In this document: piece by piece, positions 37,491 to 50,193 of the stretch
Numbering within the stretch: the first letter of the stretch is position 1
Layout of the letters: each line of letters starts with the position of its first letter
Source: Mycobacterium lehmannii
GTDB taxonomy: Bacteria > Actinomycetota > Actinomycetes > Mycobacteriales > Mycobacteriaceae
DNA: 64,000 bases
Direction: 5' to 3'
Assembly (NCBI RefSeq): GCF_002245535.1
Contig: NZ_NKCN01000002.1
Span: 62,001 to 126,000, forward strand
The notes under the pieces: model-generated
What the model was told of the DNA's origin: nothing
What the model saw: the letters and a program-made list of their open reading frames with translations, nothing else
Databases searched by the model: none
Translations under genes and position numbers: made by a program

Positions 37491-38620
37491 CGAGATGCCA
37501 GCTCCAGCGTCCGGCGGATGAGCTTGTAGACCGCGTCGGTCTCCACCAGGAAGCCGTCATGCCCGTAGATCGACTCGACGACATCGAGTCCGGCGCAGCC
37601 GGGCAGCAATTCGGCCAGCTCCTCCTGCAGCCGAAGCGGGTAGAGCCGGTCGGAGGTGATGCCGCCGACCACCGCAGGCACACCACAGCCACGCAGCGCG
37701 GCCTCGACGCCCCCGCGGTTCCGTCCGACGTCATGGCTGGACAGCGCCTCGGTGAGGGCCACATAAGTGCCCGCATCGAACCGCGACACCAGCTTTCGGC
37801 CCTGATGCTCCAGATAGCTCTGCACGGCGTAGCGGCCGCCGACGCCGGGGTCCTCGTCGTCCTGCGGATCGTTGGCGAACCGGGTGTCGAGCTCGAGTTC
37901 GCCGCGATAGGTCAGGTGGGCGAACCGGCGGGCGATCTCCATGCCGAGATCGGGGGACAGGCCGGTGCCGTAGTAGTCGCCGTTCTGCCAATTCGGGTCC
38001 GCTTTGATCGCGGCAACCTGCGAGCTCTGCGTGCCGATCTGGTCTGCGGTGGCACGCGCGCCGACGGCCAGCACCAGCCCCGAGCGCACCCTGTCCGGAT
38101 GGCCGACCATCCACTCGAGGGCGCGGGCGCCACCCAACGAGCCGCCCATGACCGCGGCGACTTCGGTGATCCCGAACGCCTCCAGCGCGGCGATGTCGGC
38201 GCGCACCTGGTCGCGCACGGAGACGACCGGGAAACGCGAACCCCACGCCTTGCCGTCGGGATGCGGTGAGCTCGGGCCGGTGGAGCCGCGGCACCCGCCG
38301 AGCACATTCGTCGCAACCGCGCACCAGCGGTCGGTGTCGATGGGTCCGCCGGGTCCCGCGACGCCGTCCCACCAGCCGGGGGTCGGGTGCTCGGGTCCGG
38401 CCGGACCGGTGATGTGCGAGTCGCCGGTCAGCGCGTGCAGCACGACGACGACGTTGTCGCGCTCGGGCGACAACTCGCCCCAGCGCTGCACGGCGATCGA
38501 CACGTCGTCGATGACCGCGCCGTTCTCCAGCGTCAGCGGGCCGATGTCGACCACGCCGATCTCGCCTTCCGCGGGCAGATTCAGGAGTGGCACCTCGACT
38601 TCCAGGTCGGAGAGGGTCAT
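37487..38620 (-). CDS. metX: Homoserine O-acetyltransferase
   Basis: 377 residues, homologous to Rv3341. Alpha/beta hydrolase fold: oxyanion region [12 protein letters not shown], nucleophile Ser161 in [13 protein letters not shown], catalytic His354 in [11 protein letters not shown]. It transfers acetyl from acetyl-CoA to homoserine, giving the substrate of MetY. Start ATG 38620 shares its A with the metY stop (TGATG arrangement), so translation is coupled. Cytoplasmic. Confidence 0.95.
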   Translation of the reverse strand: MTLSDLEVEVPLLNLPAEGEIGVVDIGPLTLENGAVIDDVSIAVQRWGELSPERDNVVVVLHALTGDSHITGPAGPEHPTPGWWDGVAGPGGPIDTDRWCAVATNVLGGCRGSTGPSSPHPDGKAWGSRFPVVSVRDQVRADIAALEAFGITEVAAVMGGSLGGARALEWMVGHPDRVRSGLVLAVGARATADQIGTQSSQVAAIKADPNWQNGDYYGTGLSPDLGMEIARRFAHLTYRGELELDTRFANDPQDDEDPGVGGRYAVQSYLEHQGRKLVSRFDAGTYVALTEALSSHDVGRNRGGVEAALRGCGVPAVVGGITSDRLYPLRLQEELAELLPGCAGLDVVESIYGHDGFLVETDAVYKLIRRTLELASR

Positions 38621-39969
38621 CAGAACGCCGCCGTGGTGTTCGGATCGGACTTGCCTGCGGAACTGAACGGCTTGGCGGCGGCGAAGCCCCGCTCCAGATC
38701 GGCCAGGATGTCGTCGATGCCCTCGATGCCGACCGCCAGCCGCACCAGACCTGGCGTGACGCCGGTGGCCAACTGCTCCTCCGGCGAGAGCTGCGCGTGT
38801 GTGGTGGAAGCCGGATGGATCACCAGCGAGCGCACGTCGCCGATGTTGGCGACGTGGCTGTGCAGGGTCAGCGAGTTGACGAAGGCCTTCCCGGCGTCGA
38901 CCCCGCCGGCCAGTTCGAACGCGAGCACTGCACCGGTCCCCTTGGGCGCCAGCTTCTTTCCGAGCTCGTACCACGGAGACGACGGCAAACCGGCGTAGTT
39001 CACCGAGATGACGTCCTCGTGCCCCGCCAGGTATTCGGCGACCTTCTGTGCGTTCTCGACGTGCCGCTCGACGCGCAGGCTCAACGTCTCCAGTCCCTGG
39101 GCGACCAGGAATGCGTTGAACGGTGACGCGGCCGAACCCATGTCGCGCAGCAGCTGAACGCGCGCCTTCAGCGCGAACGCGGGCGGGCCCAGCTCGGCGA
39201 ACACGACGCCGTGGTAGCTGGGGTCGGGTTCGGTGAAGCCGGGGAACTTGCCGTTGGTCCAGTCGAATGTGCCGCCGTCGACGATGACACCGGCGATCGC
39301 CGCACCGTGCCCGCCGAGGTATTTGGTGGCCGAGTGCACGACGATGTCGGCGCCGTGGCGGAACGGTTGGATCAGATATGGCGTGGCGATCGTGTTGTCG
39401 ACGATCAGCGGCACGCCGGCGTCGTGGGCGGCTGCGGCCACGTTCGGGATGTCGAGCACGTCGATCTTCGGATTGGAGATCGACTCGGCGAAGAACGCCT
39501 TGGTGTTCGGCCGCACCGCCGCGCGCCACGAATCGAGGTCGTCGGCGTCTTCGACGAAGCTGACCTCGATACCGATCTTGGGCAGCGTGTAGTGGAACAG
39601 GTTGTAGGTGCCGCCGTAGAGCCGCGGACTGGACACGATGTGGTCGCCGGCGTTGGCCAGGTTGAGGATCGCGAGGGTTTCGGCGGCCTGACCGGAGGCC
39701 AGGAACAGTGCGGCGACACCGCCCTCGAGCGCGGCAATGCGCTGCTCGACGGCGTCCTGGGTCGGGTTCATGATCCGCGTATAGATGTTGCCCGGTTCGG
39801 CGAGGCCGAACAGCGCGGCGGCGTGATCGGTGCTGTTGAACGTGTACGACGTGGTCTGGTAGATGGGCAGCGCCCGCGCGTTCGTCGCGCTGTCGGGGGT
39901 CTGTCCGGCGTGGACCTGTTTGGTTTCGAACGCCCACCGCGCGGTCGGGTCATCGTGTTCGGTGCTCAT
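38620..39969 (-). CDS. metY: O-acetylhomoserine sulfhydrylase
   Basis: 449 residues (often annotated metC in mycobacteria, Rv3340). Cys/Met-metabolism PLP enzyme: [20 protein letters not shown], the cofactor stacking region [17 protein letters not shown], and PLP Lys216 in [12 protein letters not shown]. It makes homocysteine from O-acetylhomoserine and sulfide. ATG 39969 has AGGAGA upstream. First gene of the operon behind the SAM-IV riboswitch, with a leader of about 223 bases. Confidence 0.95.
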   Translation of the reverse strand: MSTEHDDPTARWAFETKQVHAGQTPDSATNARALPIYQTTSYTFNSTDHAAALFGLAEPGNIYTRIMNPTQDAVEQRIAALEGGVAALFLASGQAAETLAILNLANAGDHIVSSPRLYGGTYNLFHYTLPKIGIEVSFVEDADDLDSWRAAVRPNTKAFFAESISNPKIDVLDIPNVAAAAHDAGVPLIVDNTIATPYLIQPFRHGADIVVHSATKYLGGHGAAIAGVIVDGGTFDWTNGKFPGFTEPDPSYHGVVFAELGPPAFALKARVQLLRDMGSAASPFNAFLVAQGLETLSLRVERHVENAQKVAEYLAGHEDVISVNYAGLPSSPWYELGKKLAPKGTGAVLAFELAGGVDAGKAFVNSLTLHSHVANIGDVRSLVIHPASTTHAQLSPEEQLATGVTPGLVRLAVGIEGIDDILADLERGFAAAKPFSSAGKSDPNTTAAF

Positions 39970-40084
39970 AGCTTCTCCTGTTGTGAGGGGCCGAAAGGGC
40001 ATTTCACGCACTCAGCGGTAACTGCGCACGCCGGACCTCCGCTGTCTTCTCTGGGGGCCCGTCACAACGGACCCGCGCTTGCCG

Positions 40085-40192
40085 GTAACCGCTTGTCAGC
40101 GGGTACTCAACCTGGTCATCACCCGGGGCACCCCACCGCGGTTGGAGGGTTGCCGACCAGCAAGCCGGGGCTTGTCGCTGGCACTCATGACC
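40085..40192 (-). ncRNA. SAM-IV riboswitch upstream of metY
   Basis: Read on the minus strand from 40192, the aptamer begins GGTCATGAGTGCCAGCGACA, continues with the SAM-core words AAGCCCCGGCTTGCTGG, CGGCAACCCTCCAACCGCGG and TGGGGTGCCCCGGGTGATGA, and closes stem P1 by pairing GGTCAT (40192-40187) with ATGACC (40119-40114). A pseudoknot-type GGTTGAGTACC and a 4-bp hairpin CCGC-TGACAA-GCGG (40102-40089) follow. This is the SAM-IV architecture known from actinobacterial methionine genes. Expected effect: high SAM turns off metY-metX and the coupled methyltransferase. I infer translational or early-termination control; no clear T-tract is present. Confidence 0.93.
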
Positions 40193-40199
40193 GATGAGA

Positions 40200-40229
40200 A
40201 GCCTATCGCACGTCACCTGCGTCTGCCAG
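40200..40229 (-). promoter_or_regulatory. Possible metY promoter
   Basis: On the minus strand CTGGCA (40229-40224), an 18-base spacer and TAGGCT (40205-40200, a TANNNT -10) would place transcription start at about 40193, one base before the SAM-IV aptamer. The position is the main support; the -35 is weak. Confidence 0.35.
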
Positions 40230-40379
40230 CGAGGGATGCCGACGACTGGCTACCCGCCGGTAACGGATCACAGTCCTTCCCGGCGGACCCCCTGGCTCAC
40301 ACAGAGCACCGGGTACGGCGCAATACTGGTAGTCGACTGACCGAGGCCTGAACCGATTAGCGAGCCGGGAGAACCCCAC

Positions 40380-42631
<2,252 letters not shown>

Positions 42632-42635
<4 letters not shown>

Positions 42636-43465
42636 CCGCCGAGTGCCTCACGCGGCTCGGCGGCGTGGCCGTCGACGAAGGCGACGATCAGGTCGGCCAC
42701 ACGCTGGGGCGCTTCGTACATCGGGATGTGGCCGACGTCGTCGAGATGCGTGACCTGCGTGCTCGACGGCAGCTGCTGGGTGAAGTGGCGGGTGAACCGC
42801 GGATGCGGCAGCACCCGGTCCTTCTCGCAGATCACCAGGTGGGTGGGGCACGCGCTTTCGGCCAGTTCCATCAGGCCCGGGGTCAGCAGCGACTTCACCA
42901 GCAGCTGGTAGTAGGCCGGGCAGTGGGTGACGTCGTCGATGATGTCGACGAGGTCGTCGTCGGACAACCGGTCCGGCGTGGCGCTGATCGGAAAGTGCGC
43001 CAGCCAGCGCGTGAACGGCAGCTTCAAAACGCGTTGCCGGAACGCCAGCGTGAACACCCACACCGGGAAGCCGGCCAGGAACTTGCCGACGATCTCGAAT
43101 TTCGCCGGGGTGAACTTGCTCCAACCGCCCGCCGGTGCGATCCCGGTCAGCGTGCGGGCCCGGCCGCGGCGCTCCAACTCGAAGGCCACCCAGCCGCCCA
43201 GCGAGTTGCCGACGATGTGCGCGGTGTCCCAGCCCAGCGCGTCCATTCTGCGTTCGACGTCGTCGGCCAGTTCGGCGGTGTCCAGGAACCGGTGCCCCTT
43301 CACCCCGCCGTTGTGCCCGGGCATCGTCGGGGCCAGCACCTCGTAGCGGCCGGTGTCGGCGATGAGCGGGGCGACCTTCTTCCACACGTTCTGCGACATC
43401 ATGAACGGGTGTAGGAGGACGATGGGCTCGCCTGAGCCGACGTGGATCGGTGCGCGCTCGGTCAT
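42632..43465 (-). CDS. Alpha/beta hydrolase
   Basis: 277 residues, homologous to Rv3338. Fold motifs: the HG-like oxyanion strand IVLLHPFMMSQNVWKKVA, nucleophile elbow GNSLGGWVAFELE (about residues 92-104), the acid region LVICEKDRVLPH and the catalytic His in DDVGHIPMYEAPQ. Substrate unknown (ester, epoxide or acyl chain). ATG 43465; divergent from xthA. Confidence 0.87.
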
Positions 43466-43525
43466 CAGCCCGACAGTAAAGGTGATACCGGCGGTACCGC
43501 AAGTGCGTCGGTATGGTCTGCCGCT

Positions 43526-45363
<1,838 letters not shown>

Positions 45364-45378
45364 CGTGGGGAGGCTGGC

Positions 45379-46416
45379 GTGACACCTCCGGGGGAGCCGG
45401 AAGAGAAGCGGGGCTTCGTCGACCGCCTGCGCGCGCGGCACGAATGGTTCGACCACGTCATGCGGGCGCAGGAGCGCTACAAGGACAGCAAGGGTGACTT
45501 CTACGCGGCAGGCATCACCTACTTCACGGTCTTCGCGATGTTCCCGCTGTTGATGGTCGGCTTCGCCGTCGGCGGTTTCATCCTGGTCAGGCAGCCCGAA
45601 CTGCTCGCCGAGATCCAGGATCGGATCAGGGCGTCGGTGTCCGGCGACGTCGCCACACAACTCGTGGAGCTGATGGACTCCGCGATCGAGTCCCGCACCT
45701 CGGTCGGCATCATCGGGCTGGCCACCGCGGCATGGGCCGGGCTCGGCTGGATGGCCAATCTGCGCGAGGCGCTGAGCCAGATGTGGGGCCTGATGCGACG
45801 CGACACCCCCGGCTTCGTGCGCACGAAGCTGTCGGATCTGACGGCCATCGCCGGCTTGTTCCTGGCGATCGCGGCCACCATCGCGCTGACCGTGGTGAGC
45901 AGCTCCGGGCTGGCCCGCAAGGCCGTCGAATGGGTTGGGCTGGGCGATGTTCCGGGCATGAGCATTCTGCTGCGGGTGATCTCGCTGGCCATCTCGGTGC
46001 TGATCAGTTGGCTGCTGTTCACCTGGATCATCGCGCGGTTGCCCCGCGAGTCGATCAGCTTCAGTTCGGCGATGCGGGCCGGGGTGCTCGCGGCGGTGGC
46101 GTTCGAGGTCTTCAAACAGGTGGCGTCGATCTACTTACGTTCGGTGGTGACCGGCCCGGCCGGAGCGACGTTCGGTCCGGTGCTCGGCCTGATGGTGTTC
46201 GCCTACATCACCGCCCGGCTCATCCTCTTCGCCACGGCGTGGGCGGCGACGTCGATCGAGAACATGGAGGCCGCACCGCTCCCGCCGCCCGGGCTCGTGC
46301 AGATCACCCCCCGGGTGCAGGTGCACGAGGGTGTCGGCGTCGGCGGCGTGCTGGCGGCCGCGGCGGCGGGAGCGGTTGGCGCGTTGGGAATTTCGCGACT
46401 GCGACGGCGTCAGTGA
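45379..46416 (+). CDS. YihY/BrkB-family membrane protein
   Basis: 345 residues, homologous to Rv3335c. N-terminal cytoplasmic helix with RYKDSKGDFYAAGITYFTVF, six membrane helices from about residue 48 to 300, the conserved loop YITARLILFATAWAATSIE, and a C-terminal hydrophobic/basic tail ending ISRLRRRQ. Once misnamed ribonuclease BN; the true function of the family is unknown, possibly transport. GTG 45379. The 3' end overlaps gdx by 7 bases. Confidence 0.88.
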   Translation: MTPPGEPEEKRGFVDRLRARHEWFDHVMRAQERYKDSKGDFYAAGITYFTVFAMFPLLMVGFAVGGFILVRQPELLAEIQDRIRASVSGDVATQLVELMDSAIESRTSVGIIGLATAAWAGLGWMANLREALSQMWGLMRRDTPGFVRTKLSDLTAIAGLFLAIAATIALTVVSSSGLARKAVEWVGLGDVPGMSILLRVISLAISVLISWLLFTWIIARLPRESISFSSAMRAGVLAAVAFEVFKQVASIYLRSVVTGPAGATFGPVLGLMVFAYITARLILFATAWAATSIENMEAAPLPPPGLVQITPRVQVHEGVGVGGVLAAAAAGAVGALGISRLRRRQ

Positions 46417-46733
46417 CCCTGGCTGACCAGCTGCAGGCCGACCACGCAACCGACGATGCCGAGCAGCAGTGCCACCTTGATCGGTGATGCGCTCTCCTCG
46501 CCGGTGGCCAGCGCATAGACGACGGTGAGCGCGGCGCCCACGCCCACCCACACCGCATAACCGGTGCCGACGGGCAGATCCCGCAATGCGATACCCAGAC
46601 CGCCCATCGAGATGATCAGTGCCACAACGAAAACCGCTATCGGAATCGGCCGGCTGAAACCTTGCGACTTGCTCAGTGCGACGGCCCACACGGCTTCGAA
46701 CGCACCCGACACGATGAGGATGACCCAGGGCAT
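46410..46733 (-). CDS. gdx: Guanidinium exporter, SMR family (Gdx/SugE)
   Basis: 107 residues, four helices. The Gdx subfamily signature is complete: SGAFEAVWAVALSKSQGF with the transport Glu in helix 1, IALRDLPVGTGYAVWVGVGA in helix 3 and ESASPIKVALLL in helix 4. Members act as dual-topology dimers exporting guanidinium in exchange for protons. ATG 46733 has a perfect GGAGGT (46747-46742). The leader carries a guanidine-III riboswitch. It is the only SMR gene in the window, consistent with a homodimer. Confidence 0.93.
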   Translation of the reverse strand: MPWVILIVSGAFEAVWAVALSKSQGFSRPIPIAVFVVALIISMGGLGIALRDLPVGTGYAVWVGVGAALTVVYALATGEESASPIKVALLLGIVGCVVGLQLVSQGH

Positions 46734-46750
46734 GAAGCAACACCTCCGAA

Positions 46751-46792
46751 ACGCCGTCTTGTCGCTGGCCGGGTACGGCGCCGCTCGTCCGG
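46751..46792 (-). ncRNA. Guanidine-III riboswitch (ykkC-III) upstream of gdx
   Basis: Read on the minus strand from 46792: CCGGACGAGCGGCGCCGTAC, CCGGCCAGCGACAAGACGGC, GT. Both family helices are intact: P1 pairs CCGG (46792-46789) with CCGG (46772-46769), and the pseudoknot pairs CGCCGT (46780-46775) with ACGGCG (46757-46752). The sequence is nearly identical in plan and wording to the known guanidine-III class of actinobacteria (for example Thermobifida). The pseudoknot ends 4 bases before GGAGGT of gdx, so guanidinium binding most likely switches translation on. Confidence 0.93.
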
Positions 46793-46827
46793 TGTCAACT
46801 GCTGACAGGGCCACCGTAGCAAAGCGG

Positions 46828-46833
46828 TAACGT
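46828..46833 (+). promoter_or_regulatory. -10 box for leaderless nitronate monooxygenase transcript
   Basis: TAACGT (TANNNT) lies 7 bases before GTG 46841, so the transcript would begin at the start codon. There is no ribosome binding site and no convincing -35. Confidence 0.4.
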
Positions 46834-46840
46834 CGCGTCC

Positions 46841-47791
46841 GTGCCCCTTGCGACGCCCTGGTCCCGCCGGATGGGACTCGACGCGCCGATCGTGAATGCG
46901 CCGATGGGCGGCACCGCGGGCGGCGTCCTGGCCGCAGCGGTGTCCCGGGCGGGCGGCCTCGGCATGATCGGCATGGGCAGTTCGGCCACCGCCGCGAAGT
47001 TGGCGGCTGAGTTCCCGCACGTATCGGCGCTCGAGCGTCCGTTCGGGATCGGGCTCGTGCACTGGGTGACGGCGGCCGAGCCCGAACTGTTGGAGGTCGC
47101 GCTCGCCGCGAAGCCCGCGCTGCTGGCCGTCAGCTTCGGCGACGACTGGTCCTGGGTGGGGCAGGCTCACGACGCCGGCGTACCGGTCGCCGCGCAAGTG
47201 GCCGATGTGACCGGCGCGCGACGGGCGCTCGACGCCGGTGTCGACGTGATCGTCGCGCGCGGGGCTGAGGGCGGCGGGCACGGCGAGCCGCGCATCGGGA
47301 CCTTGCCGTTGCTCGCCGAGGTGCTCGACGCGGTGACGGTGCCCGTACTCGCCGCCGGTGGTATCGGCTCGGGCCGCGGCCTGGCCGCGGTGCTGGCCGC
47401 CGGAGCCTCGGGCGCCTGGCTGGGGACCGCGTTCACGACCTGTACCGAAGCGACGACGTCCGATGCCGCGCGCCGGCAGCTGTTGCGCGCATCCGGCGAC
47501 GATACGGAGACGACCCGCGTCTTCGACATCGCGCTCGAGTATCCCTGGCCGGCAACGCTTCCCGAGCGGGTGCTCCGCAACGAATTCGTCGACCGCTTCG
47601 ACGGTCGCGACGAACTCATCGATGCCGACGCCCGCGCCGAACTCGCCGCCGCTGCGGCCGCCGAGGACTACCGGGTGGCGCCCGTCAACGCCGGGCAGGG
47701 CGTCGGCATGGTCGCAGAATCGCGCTCCGCGGCGGAGGTGGTCGAACGGCTCTGCGCCGATGCGGAACTGTTGTTGCGCCGCTGGTGCTAG
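46841..47791 (+). CDS. Nitronate monooxygenase / 2-nitropropane dioxygenase family
   Basis: 316 residues, FMN TIM barrel. N-terminal [20 protein letters not shown] (FMN-binding), central [20 protein letters not shown] (the EAGGHG-like motif) and phosphate-binding [20 protein letters not shown], then [15 protein letters not shown]. Members oxidise alkyl nitronates such as propionate-3-nitronate, though many actinobacterial paralogues are uncharacterised. Divergent from gdx with a 107-base shared upstream region. The stop overlaps dacB1 as CTAG. Confidence 0.88.
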   Translation: MPLATPWSRRMGLDAPIVNAPMGGTAGGVLAAAVSRAGGLGMIGMGSSATAAKLAAEFPHVSALERPFGIGLVHWVTAAEPELLEVALAAKPALLAVSFGDDWSWVGQAHDAGVPVAAQVADVTGARRALDAGVDVIVARGAEGGGHGEPRIGTLPLLAEVLDAVTVPVLAAGGIGSGRGLAAVLAAGASGAWLGTAFTTCTEATTSDAARRQLLRASGDDTETTRVFDIALEYPWPATLPERVLRNEFVDRFDGRDELIDADARAELAAAAAAEDYRVAPVNAGQGVGMVAESRSAAEVVERLCADAELLLRRWC

Positions 47792-49011
47792 TGCTGCGGG
47801 CGCCGGTTCAGCGACCGTGCGCCCATGATCAACGAGAACACGATCACGCTGCCGACCACCCCGACGCCGACCCGCACCGGCATCGCGTCGATGTCCGACA
47901 TCATCGGGGCCGCGCTGACCGCGGGGTTGGTGCCATCGCCGTCCGGTTTGGTTCCCAGCAACGATGGGTCGGGCTCGATCAGTGTGCCGACGCTGGTGCC
48001 CGGTGCCGTCGCGAACCCGTAGTCGAGCAGATGCGCGGCTTGCTCCCACGGTGCGATCGGCTGGCGGGTGCCCTTGAGGAGCACCGCGACGAGCCGACGG
48101 CCGTCGCGGTCGGCGGCACCGACGAACGTCTGCCCGGCGTCGTCGGTGTAGCCGGTCTTACCGCCCAACGCACCGGGGTAGTTGAGCAACAGCTTGTTGT
48201 CGTTCTCGATCGGGTAGCCGACATCGCCGCGGCCGGGGAAGTCGAATGCGCGGGTCGACACGATGTCGCTGAAAACCGGGTTGCGCCAGGCGTACCGGTA
48301 GAACAGGGCCATGTCGTAGGCCGAGGTGCTCATGCCGGGACCGTCGAGCCCGGACGGCGTGGCGACCCGGGTGTCGAGGCCGCCCAACTTGCGGGCCAGG
48401 TCGTTGAGCTTGTGCAGCGCGGCGTCCCAGCCACCCATCTGGCGAGCCAGTGCGAACGCGGCGTCGTTGCCCGAGTACATCAGCAGCCCGTGCAGCAGGT
48501 CGTTGATCGAGTAGTGGCCGCCCTCGCCGACGCCGACCTTGGTGCCCTCCTGGGCGGCGTCCTCGGCGGTGCCGGGCACGACCTTGTGGAGCGGCAGTTC
48601 CTTGATCGCCTGCATGGCGGTCAACACTTTGACGATGCTGGCGGGCCGGTGCCTGCCGTGCGGATCCTTGGCCGCGATGACGTCACCGGAGTCGAGGTCG
48701 GCCACCAGCCACGCCTCGGCGGAGATGTCGTTCGGCAGCGGCGGCGTGCCCGGCGCGGTGATGACCCCACAGCCGGAGAGCTTCTCACCGCCCATCGGCG
48801 TGGCCGGCACCGGCAGCGGTGCGGGCGGTGCCTGACCGGGCTTGGGGACCTCGGAGGCGTCGACCGCGGGTGGTGTCACCTCGCGGTACGGGCATGCGCT
48901 CGCCTCGGGCGCCGCCGGCGGCTGCGCGCTTGCCACGGCCGGTCCCGCGGCCACGAACAAGGCTGTGGCCAGTACGGCGGCGCGTTGCAGCGGAATTCGA
49001 AACTTCGCCAT
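47788..49011 (-). CDS. dacB1: D-alanyl-D-alanine carboxypeptidase, membrane-anchored
   Basis: 407 residues, homologous to Rv3330. Signal peptide 1-29 ([17 protein letters not shown]). PBP active-site motifs: S125-I-V-K128, S180-G-N, and GGKTGYTD. C-terminal membrane helix (about 378-397) with a short basic tail SLNRRPQH. It trims the terminal D-Ala of peptidoglycan stem peptides outside the membrane. The mature N-terminal Pro-rich segment is a cell-wall-spanning linker (inference). ATG 49011. Confidence 0.95.
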   Translation of the reverse strand: MAKFRIPLQRAAVLATALFVAAGPAVASAQPPAAPEASACPYREVTPPAVDASEVPKPGQAPPAPLPVPATPMGGEKLSGCGVITAPGTPPLPNDISAEAWLVADLDSGDVIAAKDPHGRHRPASIVKVLTAMQAIKELPLHKVVPGTAEDAAQEGTKVGVGEGGHYSINDLLHGLLMYSGNDAAFALARQMGGWDAALHKLNDLARKLGGLDTRVATPSGLDGPGMSTSAYDMALFYRYAWRNPVFSDIVSTRAFDFPGRGDVGYPIENDNKLLLNYPGALGGKTGYTDDAGQTFVGAADRDGRRLVAVLLKGTRQPIAPWEQAAHLLDYGFATAPGTSVGTLIEPDPSLLGTKPDGDGTNPAVSAAPMMSDIDAMPVRVGVGVVGSVIVFSLIMGARSLNRRPQH

Positions 49012-49092
49012 CGTGACCGCACATTAAGCCGCGAACGGGCTGATCGCGCGTAGGCGCGCTGTGACTGGTGTTACTTGAGTTTCATTTGTGAC

Positions 49093-50115
49093 TTAGCGGA
49101 GCGACAGCGACGCGATGTCGACGTGCGCGACGGCGGGGAACCCGATGCTGCCCATCCACAGCCGGCCCTCGGACTCGACCAGACCGGTCACCATGCCGAA
49201 CCGCGGATGCTCGCAGCGGATGCCCGCGACGACGTCACCGGTTTCCGGATCGAACGCCACCGCCCACACCTCGGGCTTGATCTGGGGCTGCAGCTTGTCG
49301 GGCAGCTTCCACAGCAGCTTGCGCAACGCGGGCCAGCGCGGCGCGAGCCATTCGGCGGCGGCGTTGAGCGGCGAGACCATCGCGCACCAGATGCGGCCGT
49401 CGGCGCCGGTGGACAGGTTGTCGGGATGGCCGGGCAGGTTCTTTCGAAGCGGGGTCACCGACCCGGCGCGCTCGCCGGTGAGCCAGAACTTCGACAACCC
49501 GCGCCCCATCGTCTCGGCGAAGACCAACGCCGACCCGTCGGCGGTGGGGGTCACGCCGTTGGCGAAATACAGCCCGGCGACCGCGGTGAGCACGGTGCCG
49601 TCGGCATCGCGCCGGAACAGGCTGCCGCGCGGGCGCGCCTCCATCACCGCACCCTTGAAATGGGCGTAGTCGAACGCGCTCGTCGACTCGGTGAAATAGA
49701 TTGTGCCGTCCGGTGATTGGGTGACGTTGGAACAGAACATCAATCGCCGGTCGTCGACGTCAGCCACGAGCGTCTCCACCGTGCCGCTGGCCGGGTCGAG
49801 CGACAGCAGGCCGCCGGGACTGGTGCAGACCAGGATGCGGCCGTCGTGGGCGACGTGCATGCCCAGCGGCCGGCCCTCGGTCGTGGTGACGACGACCGGG
49901 TCCCCACCGCCGGGGGTGATGCGCAGGATGCGGCCGTCGTCGACGCCTGCCCAGATGGCGCCGTCGGCGTGGACGACCACGTCCTCGGGCGCGTTGCCCG
50001 GAAGCGGGATGACGGTCAGGTCGGCCGACGGCAGATCCGGAAGCGGATCGACGGGCGGCGGCTGCCAGCGGACGGGATCGATCGGCGGCTTCTTCGGCAT
50101 CGGCTTGGTGGACAC
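49093..50115 (-). CDS. SMP-30 / strictosidine-synthase-like beta-propeller protein
   Basis: 340 residues. Six-bladed propeller of the gluconolactonase/strictosidine synthase type: PLPGNAPEDVVVHADGAIWA, GRPLGMHVAHDGRILVC, CSNVTQSPDGTIYFTESTSA, YFANGVTPTADGSALVFAET, LPGHPDNLSTGADGRIWCAM and VTGLVESEGRLWMGSIGFPA. The Glu/Asn/Asp residues of the last blades are the usual metal site. No signal peptide. GTG 50115 is chosen; ATG 50100 (MPKKPP) is equally possible. It follows the aminotransferase by 78 bases, and a long hairpin lies between them. Confidence 0.82.
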   Translation of the reverse strand: MSTKPMPKKPPIDPVRWQPPPVDPLPDLPSADLTVIPLPGNAPEDVVVHADGAIWAGVDDGRILRITPGGGDPVVVTTTEGRPLGMHVAHDGRILVCTSPGGLLSLDPASGTVETLVADVDDRRLMFCSNVTQSPDGTIYFTESTSAFDYAHFKGAVMEARPRGSLFRRDADGTVLTAVAGLYFANGVTPTADGSALVFAETMGRGLSKFWLTGERAGSVTPLRKNLPGHPDNLSTGADGRIWCAMVSPLNAAAEWLAPRWPALRKLLWKLPDKLQPQIKPEVWAVAFDPETGDVVAGIRCEHPRFGMVTGLVESEGRLWMGSIGFPAVAHVDIASLSLR

Positions 50116-50129
50116 GCCGCCAGTCTCGC

Positions 50130-50186
50130 CGAAATGGCATTCCAGCAGGCAGTTACTCGTACTTTCGCTGCTGGAATGCAATTTCG
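50130..50186. repeat. 19-bp-arm inverted repeat before the SMP-30 gene
   Basis: Left arm CGAAATGGCATTCCAGCAG (50130-50148), 19-base loop (50149-50167), right arm CTGCTGGAATGCAATTTCG (50168-50186): 18 of 19 pairs match. It lies wholly between the aminotransferase stop (50194) and the SMP-30 start (50115), ending 14 bases before the start codon in the mRNA. No T-tract follows. It could be an intercistronic RNA hairpin or a protein site. Confidence 0.85.
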
Positions 50187-50193
50187 CGCAAAT

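Larger units (their letters stand above)
39970..40379. other. 410-base intergenic region between divergent metY and icd
   Basis: The only stretch over 300 bases without a gene. It holds the metY leader (39970-40192) with the SAM-IV aptamer and about 115 bases of expression platform containing GC-rich inverted segments, then the metY promoter area, then about 150 bases upstream of icd with the ribosome binding site GGGAGA near 40368. Small ORFs across it (for example 40079-40351 plus strand) are antisense to the riboswitch and are not credible genes. Confidence 0.7.

Noticed and set aside
37487..39937. A single 816-residue minus-strand frame spanning metX and most of metY
   Set aside because: Only the last 377 codons are MetX. 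The upstream part is an out-of-frame, Arg-rich read through metY, which has its own clear frame from 39969.
40079..40351. 90-residue plus-strand ORF in the metY-icd gap
   Set aside because: It is antisense to the SAM-IV riboswitch and has no ribosome binding site or family match.
46793..46798. Perfect TTGACA (minus strand) immediately before the guanidine-III aptamer
   Set aside because: A -10 17 bases later would fall inside the aptamer (TACCCG) and truncate it, so it is probably not the gdx -35.
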